Shown here: positions 9,817 to 18,189 of the stretch, piece after piece
Position numbering within the stretch: the stretch's first letter is position 1
Layout: the number at the start of each line of letters is the position of its first letter
Assembly (NCBI GenBank): GCA_963834305.1
Contig: CAWIAX010000005.1
Span: forward strand, 215,070 to 279,069
DNA: 64,000 nt
Source of the DNA: JACCXG01 sp963834305
GTDB lineage: Bacteria; Acidobacteriota; Vicinamibacteria; Vicinamibacterales; 2-12-FULL-66-21
Direction of reading: 5' to 3'
Position numbers and translations under genes: made by a program
Notes under the pieces: model-generated
What the model was told of the DNA's origin: nothing
What the model saw: the letters and a program-made list of their open reading frames with translations, nothing else
Databases searched by the model: none

Positions 9817-10007
9817 TGCAGGGTTCCGACCAACTTTGCAACGGGCGCACCACCTGTGCGCTTTCGGGTGGAGGGAGGCAACCGGCTGCAGCCGTGGGGG
9901 TTGCGCGTTCGCGCGGGTTTCAGCGCGTCGGCGCCGGTGACCAGAACGTAACCGTCACCGCCAGTTCCGTAATTGGTCGCCCCCCTTCGGCACGGGCGTC
10001 AACCGGT

Positions 10008-10013
10008 TATACT
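10008..10013 (+). promoter_or_regulatory. -10 box of the mazEF-like operon (leaderless)
   Basis: TATACT with exactly 6 nt to the ATG at 10020, so the predicted transcript would begin at the start codon. A weak TTCGGC lies 16 nt further upstream. Confidence 0.5.
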
Positions 10014-10019
10014 TTTGGT

Positions 10020-10256
10020 ATGAAAACAGCGGTCTCGATTCCCGATCGGATATTCGAGCAGGTCGAGCGCCTGGCCCGGCGCGCCGGACGGTCGCGAAGC
10101 GAGGTGTTCAGTGCCGCCCTGGCGGAGTATGTCGCCCGGCATGCCCCGGATGAGGTGACCGAGGCCATGGATCGGGTGTGCGCGGAGGTGGGGGACCAGG
10201 CGGACGCGTTTGTCAGCGCCGGCGCGCGCCAGGTCCTGGAGCACACTGAGTGGTGA
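10020..10256 (+). CDS. Ribbon-helix-helix antitoxin (MazE/CopG-like)
   Basis: 78 residues. The N-terminus (MKTAVSIPDRIFEQVERLAR then GRSRSEVFSAALAEYV) is a classic ribbon-helix-helix DNA-binding domain; the C-terminal half is an acidic tail that would bind the toxin. Its stop TGA (10254-10256) overlaps the toxin ATG (TGATG), the usual coupled antitoxin-toxin layout. Expected to repress its own promoter, which here is leaderless. No ribosome site is visible, in keeping with that. Confidence 0.88.
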   Translation: MKTAVSIPDRIFEQVERLARRAGRSRSEVFSAALAEYVARHAPDEVTEAMDRVCAEVGDQADAFVSAGARQVLEHTEW

Positions 10257-10594
10257 TGTCCCAGGGGGAAGTCTGGTGGGCCGAGATCCCGGCGCCGACC
10301 GGTTCCGGGCCAGGCTTTCGAAGGCCGGTCGTCGTCGTCCAGGGCGATGCCCTCAATCGCAGTCGCGTCGCAACCGTGGTCTGCGTGCCGTTGACCAGCA
10401 ACCTGAAGTGGGCGGATGCACCTGGCAATGTGCTCCTGCCGGCCCGGGCCACGCACCTCACGAAAGACTCGGTCGCGAACGTCTCGCTGATCGTCGCCCT
10501 CGACAAGACCTTGCTCATCGAACGGGTCGGTAAGCTTTCTGAGGCGAAGGTGGAGCTGATACTCACTGGCATCGACGTCGTCCTGGGCCGGTAG
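10256..10594 (+). CDS. MazF/PemK-family endoribonuclease toxin
   Basis: 112 residues with the MazF fold: QGEVWWAEIP, the FRRPVVVVQGDALN strand, VCVPLTSN and LTKDSVANVSLIVALDKTLL. The family cleaves mRNA at short sequence motifs and is neutralised by the preceding antitoxin. I chose ATG 10256 because it overlaps the antitoxin stop; two in-frame GTG codons just upstream (10250, 10253) are alternatives. No transposon marks are seen around the pair; a tRNA gene lies 130 bp downstream. Confidence 0.9.
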   Translation: MSQGEVWWAEIPAPTGSGPGFRRPVVVVQGDALNRSRVATVVCVPLTSNLKWADAPGNVLLPARATHLTKDSVANVSLIVALDKTLLIERVGKLSEAKVELILTGIDVVLGR

Positions 10595-10725
10595 GAACGC
10601 CGTCGTAAGCGGCAGGTTCCGAAAGCGGCGGGAGGGGGACCGATGCTCCGAATCCGTCTTCGTGAGTGGGGCCCGCCTTCGCCAGGGCTACGGCGGGCAA
10701 CTTCGCAGGGGAACGACAGCGAAGT

Positions 10726-10801
<76 letters not shown>

Positions 10802-10921
10802 ACTATTTGTGATGTGCCCGCAAACACCACGCTACGGGGTGCCACAAGACCTCTCATTCTACCATGCGCCATCTGAGCGGTGCAACGCGGGCGGCGCCGT
10901 GCTGACGCCGGTTTCCCGGTG

Positions 10922-11587
10922 TCAGGCCTCGGTCACGGCGGCCGCGCCCTGCCGCCGGTGGCGGATGAACTCGACGACGAGCGGGAGCAACGACACGGCG
11001 ATGATGCCCAGCGCCACGATGGTGAAATTGTTCTTCACGATCGGCACGGCGCCGAACGCGTAGCCCCCGAGCATGCAGACCCCGACCCAGAGCAGCGCCC
11101 CCGAGACGTTGTAGAAGGCGAACGTGCTGTACTTCATCGTGCCCGCCCCGGCGACGAACGGCACGAACGTCCGGACGATCGGGACGAACCGGCCGAGCAC
11201 GATCGCCTTGCCGCCGTACTTCTCGAAGAACACGTGCGCGCGGTTGAGGTGGTCCCGGTTGAGCATGCGTTGCCACCAGCTCGTCCGATCGACCGACCGG
11301 AAGATGCGAGGCCCTGTCGCGTCGCCGATCGCATAGTTCACGGCGTCGCCGATCACCGCCGCCACGATGACGAGAGGGAGCAGCAGCCAGATGTCGAGCG
11401 CCCCCGTTGCCGCAAGCGCGCCGGCGGCAAACAGCAGGGAGTCGCCCGGCAGGAACGGCGTGATGACCAGGCCGGTCTCGGCGAAGATGATCAGGAAGAG
11501 CAGGCCGTACACCCAGGCGCCGTGGACGTCCACGAAAGCCGCAAGGTGTTTGTCGAAATGCAGGAAGAGGTCAATCAGCACGTCCAT
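10922..11587 (-). CDS. DedA family membrane protein (SNARE-associated/VTT domain)
   Basis: 221-residue inner-membrane protein; DedA proteins act in polyprenyl- and phospholipid handling and proton-dependent envelope homeostasis. Visible signatures: FAETGLVITPFLPGDSLLFAAG, a GDAVNYAIGDATG segment, FFEKYGGKAIVLGRFVPIVRTFVPFVAG with the conserved acidic/arginine residues, and several hydrophobic helices. ATG at 11587 with a TACACT -10 box 11 nt upstream; divergent from pfkA. Confidence 0.92.
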   Translation of the reverse strand: MDVLIDLFLHFDKHLAAFVDVHGAWVYGLLFLIIFAETGLVITPFLPGDSLLFAAGALAATGALDIWLLLPLVIVAAVIGDAVNYAIGDATGPRIFRSVDRTSWWQRMLNRDHLNRAHVFFEKYGGKAIVLGRFVPIVRTFVPFVAGAGTMKYSTFAFYNVSGALLWVGVCMLGGYAFGAVPIVKNNFTIVALGIIAVSLLPLVVEFIRHRRQGAAAVTEA

Positions 11588-11598
11588 GAGATCTCTGC

Positions 11599-11604
11599 AG
11601 TGTA
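11599..11604 (-). promoter_or_regulatory. -10 box of dedA
   Basis: TACACT on the minus strand, 11 nt before the ATG at 11587, predicting a leader of only about 5 nt. It sits back to back with the pfkA -10 box at 11639. Confidence 0.35.
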
Positions 11605-11638
11605 CCCGCCGCCCGGCAGGGCCGCAAGGCAGCGCTGC

Positions 11639-11644
11639 TATACT
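11639..11644 (+). promoter_or_regulatory. -10 box of pfkA (leaderless)
   Basis: TATACT ending 6 nt before the ATG at 11651, so the transcript is predicted to start at the initiation codon. Confidence 0.5.
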
Positions 11645-11650
11645 CCGCCG

Positions 11651-12760
11651 ATGTCCGGACCGGCTGGCGGCTCATCAGGGAAGGGAAAGAAGCGAATCGG
11701 CATCCTCACCGGCGGAGGCGATGCCCCCGGGCTGAATGCGGTCATCCGCGCCGTGGTGAAGGCCGCGGCCAACGCCCACTGCGACACCATCGGCATCGAA
11801 GACGGTTTCGACGGCCTGCTCGCTCCCGACCGCTGGCGGCCGCTCGTCCCCAAGGACGTCACCGGCATCCTCCGTATCGGCGGCACCATCCTCGGCACGG
11901 TCAACCGCGGCAATCCCGCGCTGACGCCGATCGACACGCCGGACGGCCCGCGCGGCTACTTCGACGTCTGCGCCGATACCGTCCACCGGCTGGGGCTCGA
12001 CTCGCTCGTGATCATCGGCGGCGACGGCACGCTGGCCATGGCGCACGAGCTCCACACCCGCGGCATCTCCGTCGTCGGCGTGCCCAAAACCATCGACAAC
12101 GACGTCGCCGAAACCACCTACACGTTCGGCTTCGACACGGCGGTGAGCTTCGCGACCGAGGCGGTGGACCGGCTCCACAACACGGCCGAAGCGCATCACC
12201 GGGTGATGGTCGCGGAAGTGATGGGCCGCCATGCGGGCTGGATCGCGCTCTACGCCGGGCTGGCCGGCGGCGCCGACGTCATCCTGATCCCGGAGATTCC
12301 CTTCGATTTCGAGAAGGTGGCCGCGTCCATCCGCGCCCGCGAAGCGCTCGGCGCCCGCTTCAGCATCGTGGTCGTGGCCCACGGCGCCTGCGCGAAAAAC
12401 GAGCCGCACACGGTGCTGACCGAGGCGCACGGCGAATATGTCGAGCGGCTCGGCGGGATCGGCGCGGTTGTCGCCGCACGGATCGAAGAGCTGACGGGGA
12501 AGGAGTCGCGCGCCGTGGTGCTGGGGCACCTGCAGCGCGGCGGCACGCCGACGAGCTTCGACCGCATCCTGGCGACCCGCTTCGGCGCCCGCGCCGTCGA
12601 GCTCGTGCTCCAGGGCACGTCGGGCGTGATGGTCGCCTTCACGTCGCCGCACATGACCGAGGTGCCGCTCGAGCGGGTGATCGGGCGCACCCGGACGGTC
12701 CCGCTCGACTTCGACGGCCTCCGCGCGGCGCGCGCCCTGAACATCTCGCTCGGCGACTGA
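11651..12760 (+). CDS. pfkA: 6-phosphofructokinase, group III-like
   Basis: Phosphorylates fructose 6-phosphate in glycolysis. The 369-residue protein has GGGDAPGLNAVIRA, IIGGDGTLAMA, VPKTIDND (catalytic Asp), MGRHAGW and HLQRGGTPTSFDR. The donor-site residues are mixed: Gly follows GGD (E. coli 104, ATP type) but Lys precedes TIDND (E. coli 124, pyrophosphate or group III type), so the phosphoryl donor is uncertain. The open frame extends far upstream, but ATG 11651 is chosen because it begins the conserved N-terminus (KKRIGILTGG) and lies 6 nt after a TATACT box. Convergent with thrC, 6 bp apart. Confidence 0.93.
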   Translation: MSGPAGGSSGKGKKRIGILTGGGDAPGLNAVIRAVVKAAANAHCDTIGIEDGFDGLLAPDRWRPLVPKDVTGILRIGGTILGTVNRGNPALTPIDTPDGPRGYFDVCADTVHRLGLDSLVIIGGDGTLAMAHELHTRGISVVGVPKTIDNDVAETTYTFGFDTAVSFATEAVDRLHNTAEAHHRVMVAEVMGRHAGWIALYAGLAGGADVILIPEIPFDFEKVAASIRAREALGARFSIVVVAHGACAKNEPHTVLTEAHGEYVERLGGIGAVVAARIEELTGKESRAVVLGHLQRGGTPTSFDRILATRFGARAVELVLQGTSGVMVAFTSPHMTEVPLERVIGRTRTVPLDFDGLRAARALNISLGD

Positions 12761-12766
12761 TCCCGG

Positions 12767-13951
12767 TCAGCCCGCGGTGCCGCCCGGCAGGACGTCGAGG
12801 TATTTCAGCGCCCCGCCCGTGTTGAACAGGACGACGGTGTCGTCGCGGCCGACGCGCCCCTCGGCCACGAGCACCTTCAGCGCCTGGAGCGCCGCGCCCC
12901 CTTCCGGCGCCGCGCTGATGCCTTCCCGCGAGCCGAGCTCGCGCATCGCCTGCACCATGTCCGCGTCGCTGACCGCCAGCGCGGTGCCGCCGCTCTCGCG
13001 GACGGCGCGCAGGACCAGGAAGTCGCCAACCGCCTTGGGCACGCGCAGCCCGTCGGCCACGGTCGCGGCGTTCTGCCACGCCTCGGAGCGTTCAGCGCCG
13101 TCGGTGAAAGCCCGGACGATCGGCGCGCAGCCCTCGGCCTGTACCGACACCATGCGGGGGCGCGCGGGTGAGCTCTTCCAGCCGATGGCTTCCAGCTCCT
13201 CGAACGCCTTCCACATGCCGACCATCCCGGTGCCGCCGCCGGTGGGATAGATGATCCAGTCGGGGAACGACCAGTCGAGCTGCTCGCCGAGCTCGTAGGC
13301 CATCGTCTTCTTGCCCTCGATGCGGTAGGGCTCCTTCAGCGTGGAGACGTCGTACCAGCCGAGCGGCTTGCCCCGCTCGGCGGCGATGCGGCCGGCGTCG
13401 GTGATCAGGCCGTCCACCAGGGTGACGTCGGCGCCGTAGAGCTCGCACTCCTTGACGAAGGGCACTTTCACGTCCTTCGGCATGAACACCCGGGCCGGGA
13501 TAGCGGCAGCCGCGGCGTAAGCGGCCAGGGCGGTCGCGGCGTTGCCGGCCGAGGGCACGGCCAGCGTGCGTGCCCCGAGCGCCGCGGCGCGCGTGACCGC
13601 GGCCGACAGGCCCCGGGCCTTGAAGGAATTGGTCGGATTGAGGGACTCGTCCTTGACGAACAGCCTGGTCAGCCCGAGGTCGGTGCCGAGCCGGCGCGCG
13701 TGGAGGAGCGGCGTCCAGCCTTCGCCCAGCGTCAGCGGCGTCTCGCCGTCGAATAGCGGCATCAGCTCGCGGTAGCGCCACATGTTGGCCGGCCGTCCGG
13801 CAAGGGAGTCGCGGCGCCAGGCGCGCGCGGCGGCGAGGTCGTAGCGGGCGAGCAGGGGAGCGCCGCAGGGGCACAGGTGGTGCTCGACACGCGGGTTGAG
13901 CGGGCCGGCGCCGCACGGGGCGCTGCAGGCGAGATGCGTGAAGTAGGACAC
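12767..13951 (-). CDS. thrC: Threonine synthase
   Basis: PLP enzyme converting O-phosphohomoserine to threonine. 394 residues; an N-terminal four-cysteine zinc-ribbon-like patch (CSAPCG and CPCGAP) precedes the fold-type II core. The PLP lysine lies in NPTNSFKARG; the phosphate loop is PTGGGTGMVG; SAGNAATALAAYAA contacts the cofactor. The GTG start at 13951 gives MSYFTHLACS. No linked hom or thrB is present. Confidence 0.92.
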   Translation of the reverse strand: MSYFTHLACSAPCGAGPLNPRVEHHLCPCGAPLLARYDLAAARAWRRDSLAGRPANMWRYRELMPLFDGETPLTLGEGWTPLLHARRLGTDLGLTRLFVKDESLNPTNSFKARGLSAAVTRAAALGARTLAVPSAGNAATALAAYAAAAAIPARVFMPKDVKVPFVKECELYGADVTLVDGLITDAGRIAAERGKPLGWYDVSTLKEPYRIEGKKTMAYELGEQLDWSFPDWIIYPTGGGTGMVGMWKAFEELEAIGWKSSPARPRMVSVQAEGCAPIVRAFTDGAERSEAWQNAATVADGLRVPKAVGDFLVLRAVRESGGTALAVSDADMVQAMRELGSREGISAAPEGGAALQALKVLVAEGRVGRDDTVVLFNTGGALKYLDVLPGGTAG

Positions 13952-13986
13952 CCGGATGCGTGACGCGGATTCGGGGACGACGCCGG

Positions 13987-14556
13987 CTACTTGTTGAGCA
14001 GCTCGGCGTCCTTCTTCTTCTGCAGCTCGTCGATGACGGCGATGTGCTGGTCGGTGATCTTCTGCACCTCTTCGAGGCCGCGCCGCTCGTCGTCTTCCGA
14101 GATCTCGTGGTCCTTGAGGAGCTTTTTGAGCCGGTCGTTGGCGTCGCGCCGAACCTGGCGCACGCCGTTCCGCCCTTCTTCGGCGTACTTGTGCACCAGC
14201 TTCGACATTTCCTTGCGCCGCTCCTCGGTGAGCGCCGGCAGCGGGATGCGGACGACCTTGCCGTCGCTGGCGGGGTTGAGCCCGAGGTTGGCGCTGCGGA
14301 TCGCCTTCTCGATCGTGCCCATGAGCGACGGATCGAAGGGCTGCGCGACGATCAGGGTTGGTTCCGGCACCGACAGCGAGGCGACCTGGTTGAGCGGCAT
14401 CTGTGCGCCGTAGGCTTCGACATGCACGGTGTCGAGGATCGTCACCGAGGCGCGGCCGGTGCGGACGCCGCCGAACTCGCGGCGGACGTGCTCCAGCTGG
14501 GCGTCCATCCGCTTGGTGACTTCGGCCGGCAGGCTTTTCAGATCTGTGACATCCAT
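13987..14556 (-). CDS. frr: Ribosome recycling factor
   Basis: 189-residue factor that splits post-termination ribosomes with EF-G. Typical three-helix bundle and beta domain: TGRASVTILDTVHVEAYG, NQVASLSVPEPTLIVAQPFD, RIPLPALTEERRKEM and VRQVRRDANDRLKKLLKD. Third in the order tsf-pyrH-frr, common in bacteria. A TACCTT box ends 8 nt before the ATG, so it may also have its own leaderless promoter. Confidence 0.97.
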   Translation of the reverse strand: MDVTDLKSLPAEVTKRMDAQLEHVRREFGGVRTGRASVTILDTVHVEAYGAQMPLNQVASLSVPEPTLIVAQPFDPSLMGTIEKAIRSANLGLNPASDGKVVRIPLPALTEERRKEMSKLVHKYAEEGRNGVRQVRRDANDRLKKLLKDHEISEDDERRGLEEVQKITDQHIAVIDELQKKKDAELLNK

Positions 14557-14564
14557 AGTGTGTG

Positions 14565-14570
14565 AAGGTA
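14565..14570 (-). promoter_or_regulatory. Candidate -10 box of frr
   Basis: TACCTT (TANNNT match) on the minus strand, 8 nt before the ATG at 14556. Confidence 0.3.
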
Positions 14571-14596
14571 CGGCAAGTCCGGCGGGTTTGGCAATC

Positions 14597-15313
14597 TCAA
14601 GCGCGCACCGTAGTCCCGACCGGCTCTCCCGCGATCACGCGCCGGACGTTGCCGGCAGTGCGGAGGTTGAACACGACGATCGGCAGCTTGTTGTCCATGC
14701 ACAGCGAGATGGCGGTGGCGTCCATCACCTTCAGCTGCCGCTCCAGCACCTTGAGGTAGGAGATGTCGTCGTATTTGGTCGCGCTCTTGTCGAGCATCGG
14801 GTCGGCGGTGTAGATGCCGTCGACCTTGGTGCCCTTGAGGATGACGTCCGCCTTGATCTCCATGGCGCGGAGCGCCGCGGCGGTGTCGGTCGTGAAGTAG
14901 GGGTTGCCGGTGCCGGCGGCAAAGACGACGACCCGGCCCTTCTCGAGATGGCGCACCGCGCGGCGGCGGATGAACGGCTCGGCCACCGCGCGCATCTCGA
15001 TCGCGCTCATCACCCGGGTGACGACGCCCTGGTGCTCGAGGGCATCCTGCAGCGCCAGCGCATTGATGACGGTGGCGAGCATGCCCATGTAGTCGGCGGT
15101 CGCCCGATCCATGCCCTTGGCGCTCGCCGCCAGGCCGCGGAACAGGTTGCCGCCGCCGATCACCACCGCGGTCTGCACGCCGAGCTCCTGGATCTCGCCG
15201 ACTTCCTTGGCGATCTGCGTGGTCACCGCGGGGTCGATGCCGAACGGCTCTTCGCCCATCAGCGCTTCGCCCGAGAGCTTGAGAAGGATTCGTTGGTAGA
15301 CGGGAGCGGGCAT
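14597..15313 (-). CDS. pyrH: UMP kinase
   Basis: Hexameric amino-acid-kinase-fold enzyme making UDP from UMP; allosterically regulated by GTP/UTP in the family. 238 residues with RILLKLSGEAL, VIGGGNLFRG, MDRATADYMGMLATVINALAL, FAAGTGNPYFTTDTAAALRA and KGTKVDGIYTADP. The frame is open further upstream through tsf, but ATG 15313 matches the family start and follows a TATAAT box by 9 nt. Located between tsf and frr. Confidence 0.97.
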   Translation of the reverse strand: MPAPVYQRILLKLSGEALMGEEPFGIDPAVTTQIAKEVGEIQELGVQTAVVIGGGNLFRGLAASAKGMDRATADYMGMLATVINALALQDALEHQGVVTRVMSAIEMRAVAEPFIRRRAVRHLEKGRVVVFAAGTGNPYFTTDTAAALRAMEIKADVILKGTKVDGIYTADPMLDKSATKYDDISYLKVLERQLKVMDATAISLCMDNKLPIVVFNLRTAGNVRRVIAGEPVGTTVRA

Positions 15314-15322
15314 GGCCGGACG

Positions 15323-15328
15323 ATTATA
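15323..15328 (-). promoter_or_regulatory. -10 box of pyrH
   Basis: Perfect TATAAT on the minus strand, 9 nt before the ATG at 15313, in the 32-bp tsf-pyrH gap. Confidence 0.45.
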
Positions 15329-15345
15329 TCTGGTCGCGCCGGCGC

Positions 15346-15948
15346 TCAGGCGCCTTCGCCGAGCTTGAACCGCACGAAGCGCGCGACCGAGATGTTCTCT
15401 CCGAGCTTGGCGATCGCCGCCTGCACCGCCTGGCCGATCGTCACCTTGGGGTCGCGGATCGACGGCTGGTCGACCAGGCAGACCTGCTCGTAGAAGCTTC
15501 CGAGCTTGCCCTCGACGATCTTCTCGATCACCTGCGGCGGCTTGTTCTGGCCTTCCATCTGCGCCTGGTAGATGCTCTTCTCGCGCGCCAGCACGTCGGC
15601 CGGCACCTCGTCGCGCTTCACGTACTGCGGATTGGCCGCGGCGACGTGCATGGCGATCTCGCGCGCCAGGTTCTGGAAATCTTCCGTCCGGGCGACGAAG
15701 TCCGATTCGCAGTTGATCTCCACGAGCACGCCGATCTTGCCGCCCATGTGGATGTAGCTGCCGATCAGCCCCTCGTTGGTCGAGCGCCCCGCCTTCTTGG
15801 TCGCCTGCGCCAGCCCGCGCTTGCGCAGGATGGTGGTGGCCTCCTCGAGATCGCCGCCCGCTTCCGCCAGCGCCGCCTTGCACTCCATCATGCCCGCGCC
15901 GGTGCTGTCGCGGAGCTTCTTCACTTGTGCCGCCGAGATGTCTGCCAT
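15346..15948 (-). CDS. tsf: Elongation factor Ts
   Basis: 200-residue guanine-nucleotide exchange factor for EF-Tu; the short bacterial form. N-terminal UBA-like helix (VKKLRDSTGAGMMECKAAL), then CESDFVARTEDF, a signature that contacts EF-Tu. The start ATG 15948 has AGGAG 7 nt upstream; the frame is open 23 codons further, which I reject. Follows rpsB as in most bacteria. Confidence 0.97.
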   Translation of the reverse strand: MADISAAQVKKLRDSTGAGMMECKAALAEAGGDLEEATTILRKRGLAQATKKAGRSTNEGLIGSYIHMGGKIGVLVEINCESDFVARTEDFQNLAREIAMHVAAANPQYVKRDEVPADVLAREKSIYQAQMEGQNKPPQVIEKIVEGKLGSFYEQVCLVDQPSIRDPKVTIGQAVQAAIAKLGENISVARFVRFKLGEGA

Positions 15949-16064
15949 GCTGTGCTCCTGAAATCCGCCGTGTCGGACGCCTGCCTGGGGCAGGCCGGCG
16001 CCGGTCGTACGTAACAACGCCGGCCAAGGATCAGGCCGGCGTCACTGCTTCGAGTCCCGCGCGT

Positions 16065-16859
16065 CTAGACCGACGCGGGAGAGGCCTGTTCCGAGCGGGG
16101 CTGCCGCGGCCGCGCGCGCCGGCCGCGATCGTCGTCGCTGCCGCCGTCGCCGCCATCGTCCGCGTGCGCCGACTCGCGGGCGCCGCGCCCGGCCATCACC
16201 GCGTCGGCAATCCGCGACGCGAACAGCCGGATCGCGCGCAGCGCATCGTCGTTGCCCGGAATCACGTAGTCGACTTCGTCGGGGTCGCAGTTGGTGTCGA
16301 CCACGCCGATGACGGGAATCTTGAGCTTGCGGGCCTCGTCGACGGCAATCTTCTCTTTACGCGTGTCGACGACGAAGAGGGCGTCGGGCAGGCGGGCCAT
16401 GTGGCGGATGCCCTCGAGGTTCTTCTGGAGCTTGCGCTTCTCCTTCTCGATCTGCGCGATTTCCTTCTTCGAGAGCGTCTCGTAGCGGCCGTCGGTCTCC
16501 ATCGCTTCCAGGTCGCGGAGCCGGGCGAGGCTGCGCTGGATGGTGGTGAAGTTGGTGAGCAGGCCGCCGAGCCAGCGCTGGTTCACGAAGAACATGCCGG
16601 AGCGCTGCGCCTCTTCCGCGATCGCGTCCTGGGCCTGCCGCTTGGTGCCGACAAACAGCACGGTCTTGCCTTCGGCGGCGAGGCTGGTGGCGAACTGCTC
16701 GGCGTCGCGGAACAGCCGGGCCGTCTTCGCGAGGTCGATGATGTAGATCCCGTTCCGCTCGCCGAAGATGTAGGCCTTCATCTTCGGGTTCCAGCGCTTC
16801 GTCTGGTGCCCGAAATGGACGCCCGCTTCGAGCAAATCCTTCAACGCGATGCCGCTCAA
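16065..16859 (-). CDS. rpsB: 30S ribosomal protein S2
   Basis: 264 residues. Signatures: LLEAGVHFGHQTKRWNPKM, FVGTKRQAQDAI, VNQRWLGGLLTNF and PDALFVVDTRKEKIAV, IPVIGVVDTNCDPD. Start is TTG 16859 with GGAGG 4 nt upstream; no ATG is available at the family start. A charged, low-complexity C-terminal tail of about 35 residues goes beyond the usual end. Order rplM-rpsI-rpsB-tsf. Confidence 0.96.
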   Translation of the reverse strand: MSGIALKDLLEAGVHFGHQTKRWNPKMKAYIFGERNGIYIIDLAKTARLFRDAEQFATSLAAEGKTVLFVGTKRQAQDAIAEEAQRSGMFFVNQRWLGGLLTNFTTIQRSLARLRDLEAMETDGRYETLSKKEIAQIEKEKRKLQKNLEGIRHMARLPDALFVVDTRKEKIAVDEARKLKIPVIGVVDTNCDPDEVDYVIPGNDDALRAIRLFASRIADAVMAGRGARESAHADDGGDGGSDDDRGRRARPRQPRSEQASPASV

Positions 16860-16884
16860 GCTACCTCCAAGAAAATCACCCGGT

Positions 16885-17280
16885 CTACCGCTTGCTGAAC
16901 TGGAAGCGTTTGCGCGCTCCCTTCTGTCCGTACTTCTTGCGCTCCTTGATGCGCGCGTCGCGCGTCAGGAAGCCGGCCTTCTTCAGGCGCTGCCGCAGCT
17001 CGAGGTCGAACACGACCAGCGCGCGGGCGATGCCGAGGCGCAGGGCGCCGGCCTGGCCGGCAACGCCGCCCCCGGCGATCGTCGCCAGGATGTCGAACTT
17101 CTCGGCCGTTTCGGTCACGTTCAGCGGCTGCCGGATCTGGGTGCGGAGCGCTTCGGTGGGGAAGGCCTGCTCGATCGGCTTGCGGTTGATGACGATGCCG
17201 CCCGTGCCGGGGCGAAGAAACACGCGGGCGGTGGATGTCTTGCGGCGACCTGTCCCGTAATATTCGATTCCTGCTGCCAC
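16885..17280 (-). CDS. rpsI: 30S ribosomal protein S9
   Basis: 131 residues with the S9 hallmarks EYYGTGRRKTSTARVFLRPG, ATIAGGGVAGQAGALRLGIARAL and the positively charged C-terminal tail ending FQFSKR that reaches the P-site tRNA. GTG 17280 is chosen: it begins 2 nt after the rplM stop and yields the normal length. The frame is open upstream but lies within rplM. Confidence 0.96.
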   Translation of the reverse strand: MAAGIEYYGTGRRKTSTARVFLRPGTGGIVINRKPIEQAFPTEALRTQIRQPLNVTETAEKFDILATIAGGGVAGQAGALRLGIARALVVFDLELRQRLKKAGFLTRDARIKERKKYGQKGARKRFQFSKR

Positions 17281-17282
17281 GT

Positions 17283-17741
17283 CTATGCGACCTCGTTCGT
17301 GCTCGACTTGGATGACCGGGCGAGCGCCCGGGGCTTCTGCGCCGCATGCGGGTGGTCGGCGGCGGCGTAGACCTTCAGCTTGCGCCACATGGCGTCGCCC
17401 ATCTTCGTCTTGGGCAACATGCCGCGGACCGCTTCCTCGACCATCCGCACCGGATTCTTCTTGCGCAGATCCTTGGCGCGCTCCTCGCGCAGCCCGCCCT
17501 CGTATCCGCTGTGATAGCGATAGAGCTTCTGCTCTTCCTTGCGTCCGGTCAGCCGGACCTTGACCGCATTCACGATGACCACGTGGTCGCCCGTGTCGAT
17601 GTGGGGCGTGTACACCGGCTTGTGCTTGCCCTGCAGCAGACGGGCGGCCTCGCTGGCAATCCGGCCCAGCACCTCACCCTCCGCGTCAATCACGTGCCAC
17701 TGCCGCTCAATGCTGCCGGCGGTGGGTACAAACGATCCCAT
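17283..17741 (-). CDS. rplM: 50S ribosomal protein L13
   Basis: 152 residues. Family features: RQWHVIDAEGEVLGRIAS, KHKPVYTPHIDTGDHVVIVNA, KLYRYHSGYEGGL and AVRGMLPKTKMG. ATG 17741 is preceded by AAGGG at 5 nt; a longer frame upstream is rejected on length. First gene of the rplM-rpsI-rpsB-tsf-pyrH-frr run on the minus strand. Confidence 0.96.
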   Translation of the reverse strand: MGSFVPTAGSIERQWHVIDAEGEVLGRIASEAARLLQGKHKPVYTPHIDTGDHVVIVNAVKVRLTGRKEEQKLYRYHSGYEGGLREERAKDLRKKNPVRMVEEAVRGMLPKTKMGDAMWRKLKVYAAADHPHAAQKPRALARSSKSSTNEVA

Positions 17742-18039
17742 GAGAACCCTTTCGGCCTTCGCTGATGGTGCAGCCGTCGGCGCGTGCCCGGTGCGCGCGC
17801 GGTCGGCCTCATTCAAAGGACGGCAAACCAAGAGGATACCGGCGTCCGCCATCTCTTGTCAAGGTGGCGGTGCCCCGGGTGCAGACGGCCGGCCGACGCC
17901 GCCGCCGCGCCGGAGCTGGCGAATTCTGCATTACAAAACCGTGAGCGGCATACCAATTTGTTGATCGCCGCCGAGCGGTCCATCCTCCCGCGACTTACCG
18001 AAACTGCCTGAATACGCCCAATTTTGGTAGGTGCCCCGG

Positions 18040-18056
18040 CTGGCACCCGGCTTGCC
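18040..18056 (+). promoter_or_regulatory. Sigma-54 (RpoN) promoter of the pilMNOPQ operon
   Basis: TGGCAC (18041-18046), five bases, then TTGC (18052-18055): the -24 GG and -12 GC elements match the RpoN consensus almost perfectly. It lies 135 bp before the pilM GTG in an otherwise empty region, so it should drive the pilus operon and require an NtrC-type activator (PilR in other pilus systems). Confidence 0.7.
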
Positions 18057-18189
18057 CCTCAGGGAGCCGGCAGAGAGCAGGGGACCGCGCCGTTAGCGGC
18101 CGCGACGCACGTGGCGTCGCGACAGTCGGGCCGCGCGAACCGCTCCACGGTCAACCATCAGCGGCAATTTCACAGGATAGGACGTACCG

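Noticed and set aside
10880..11650. Long upstream extension of the pfkA frame (about 257 codons)
   Set aside because: It overlaps dedA on the other strand, is Arg/Asp/Glu-rich shadow sequence, and pfkA has its own -10 box and conserved start at 11651.
15346..16027. Frame continuous with pyrH extending across tsf
   Set aside because: The peptide is a shadow of tsf in another frame; pyrH begins at ATG 15313 after a TATAAT.
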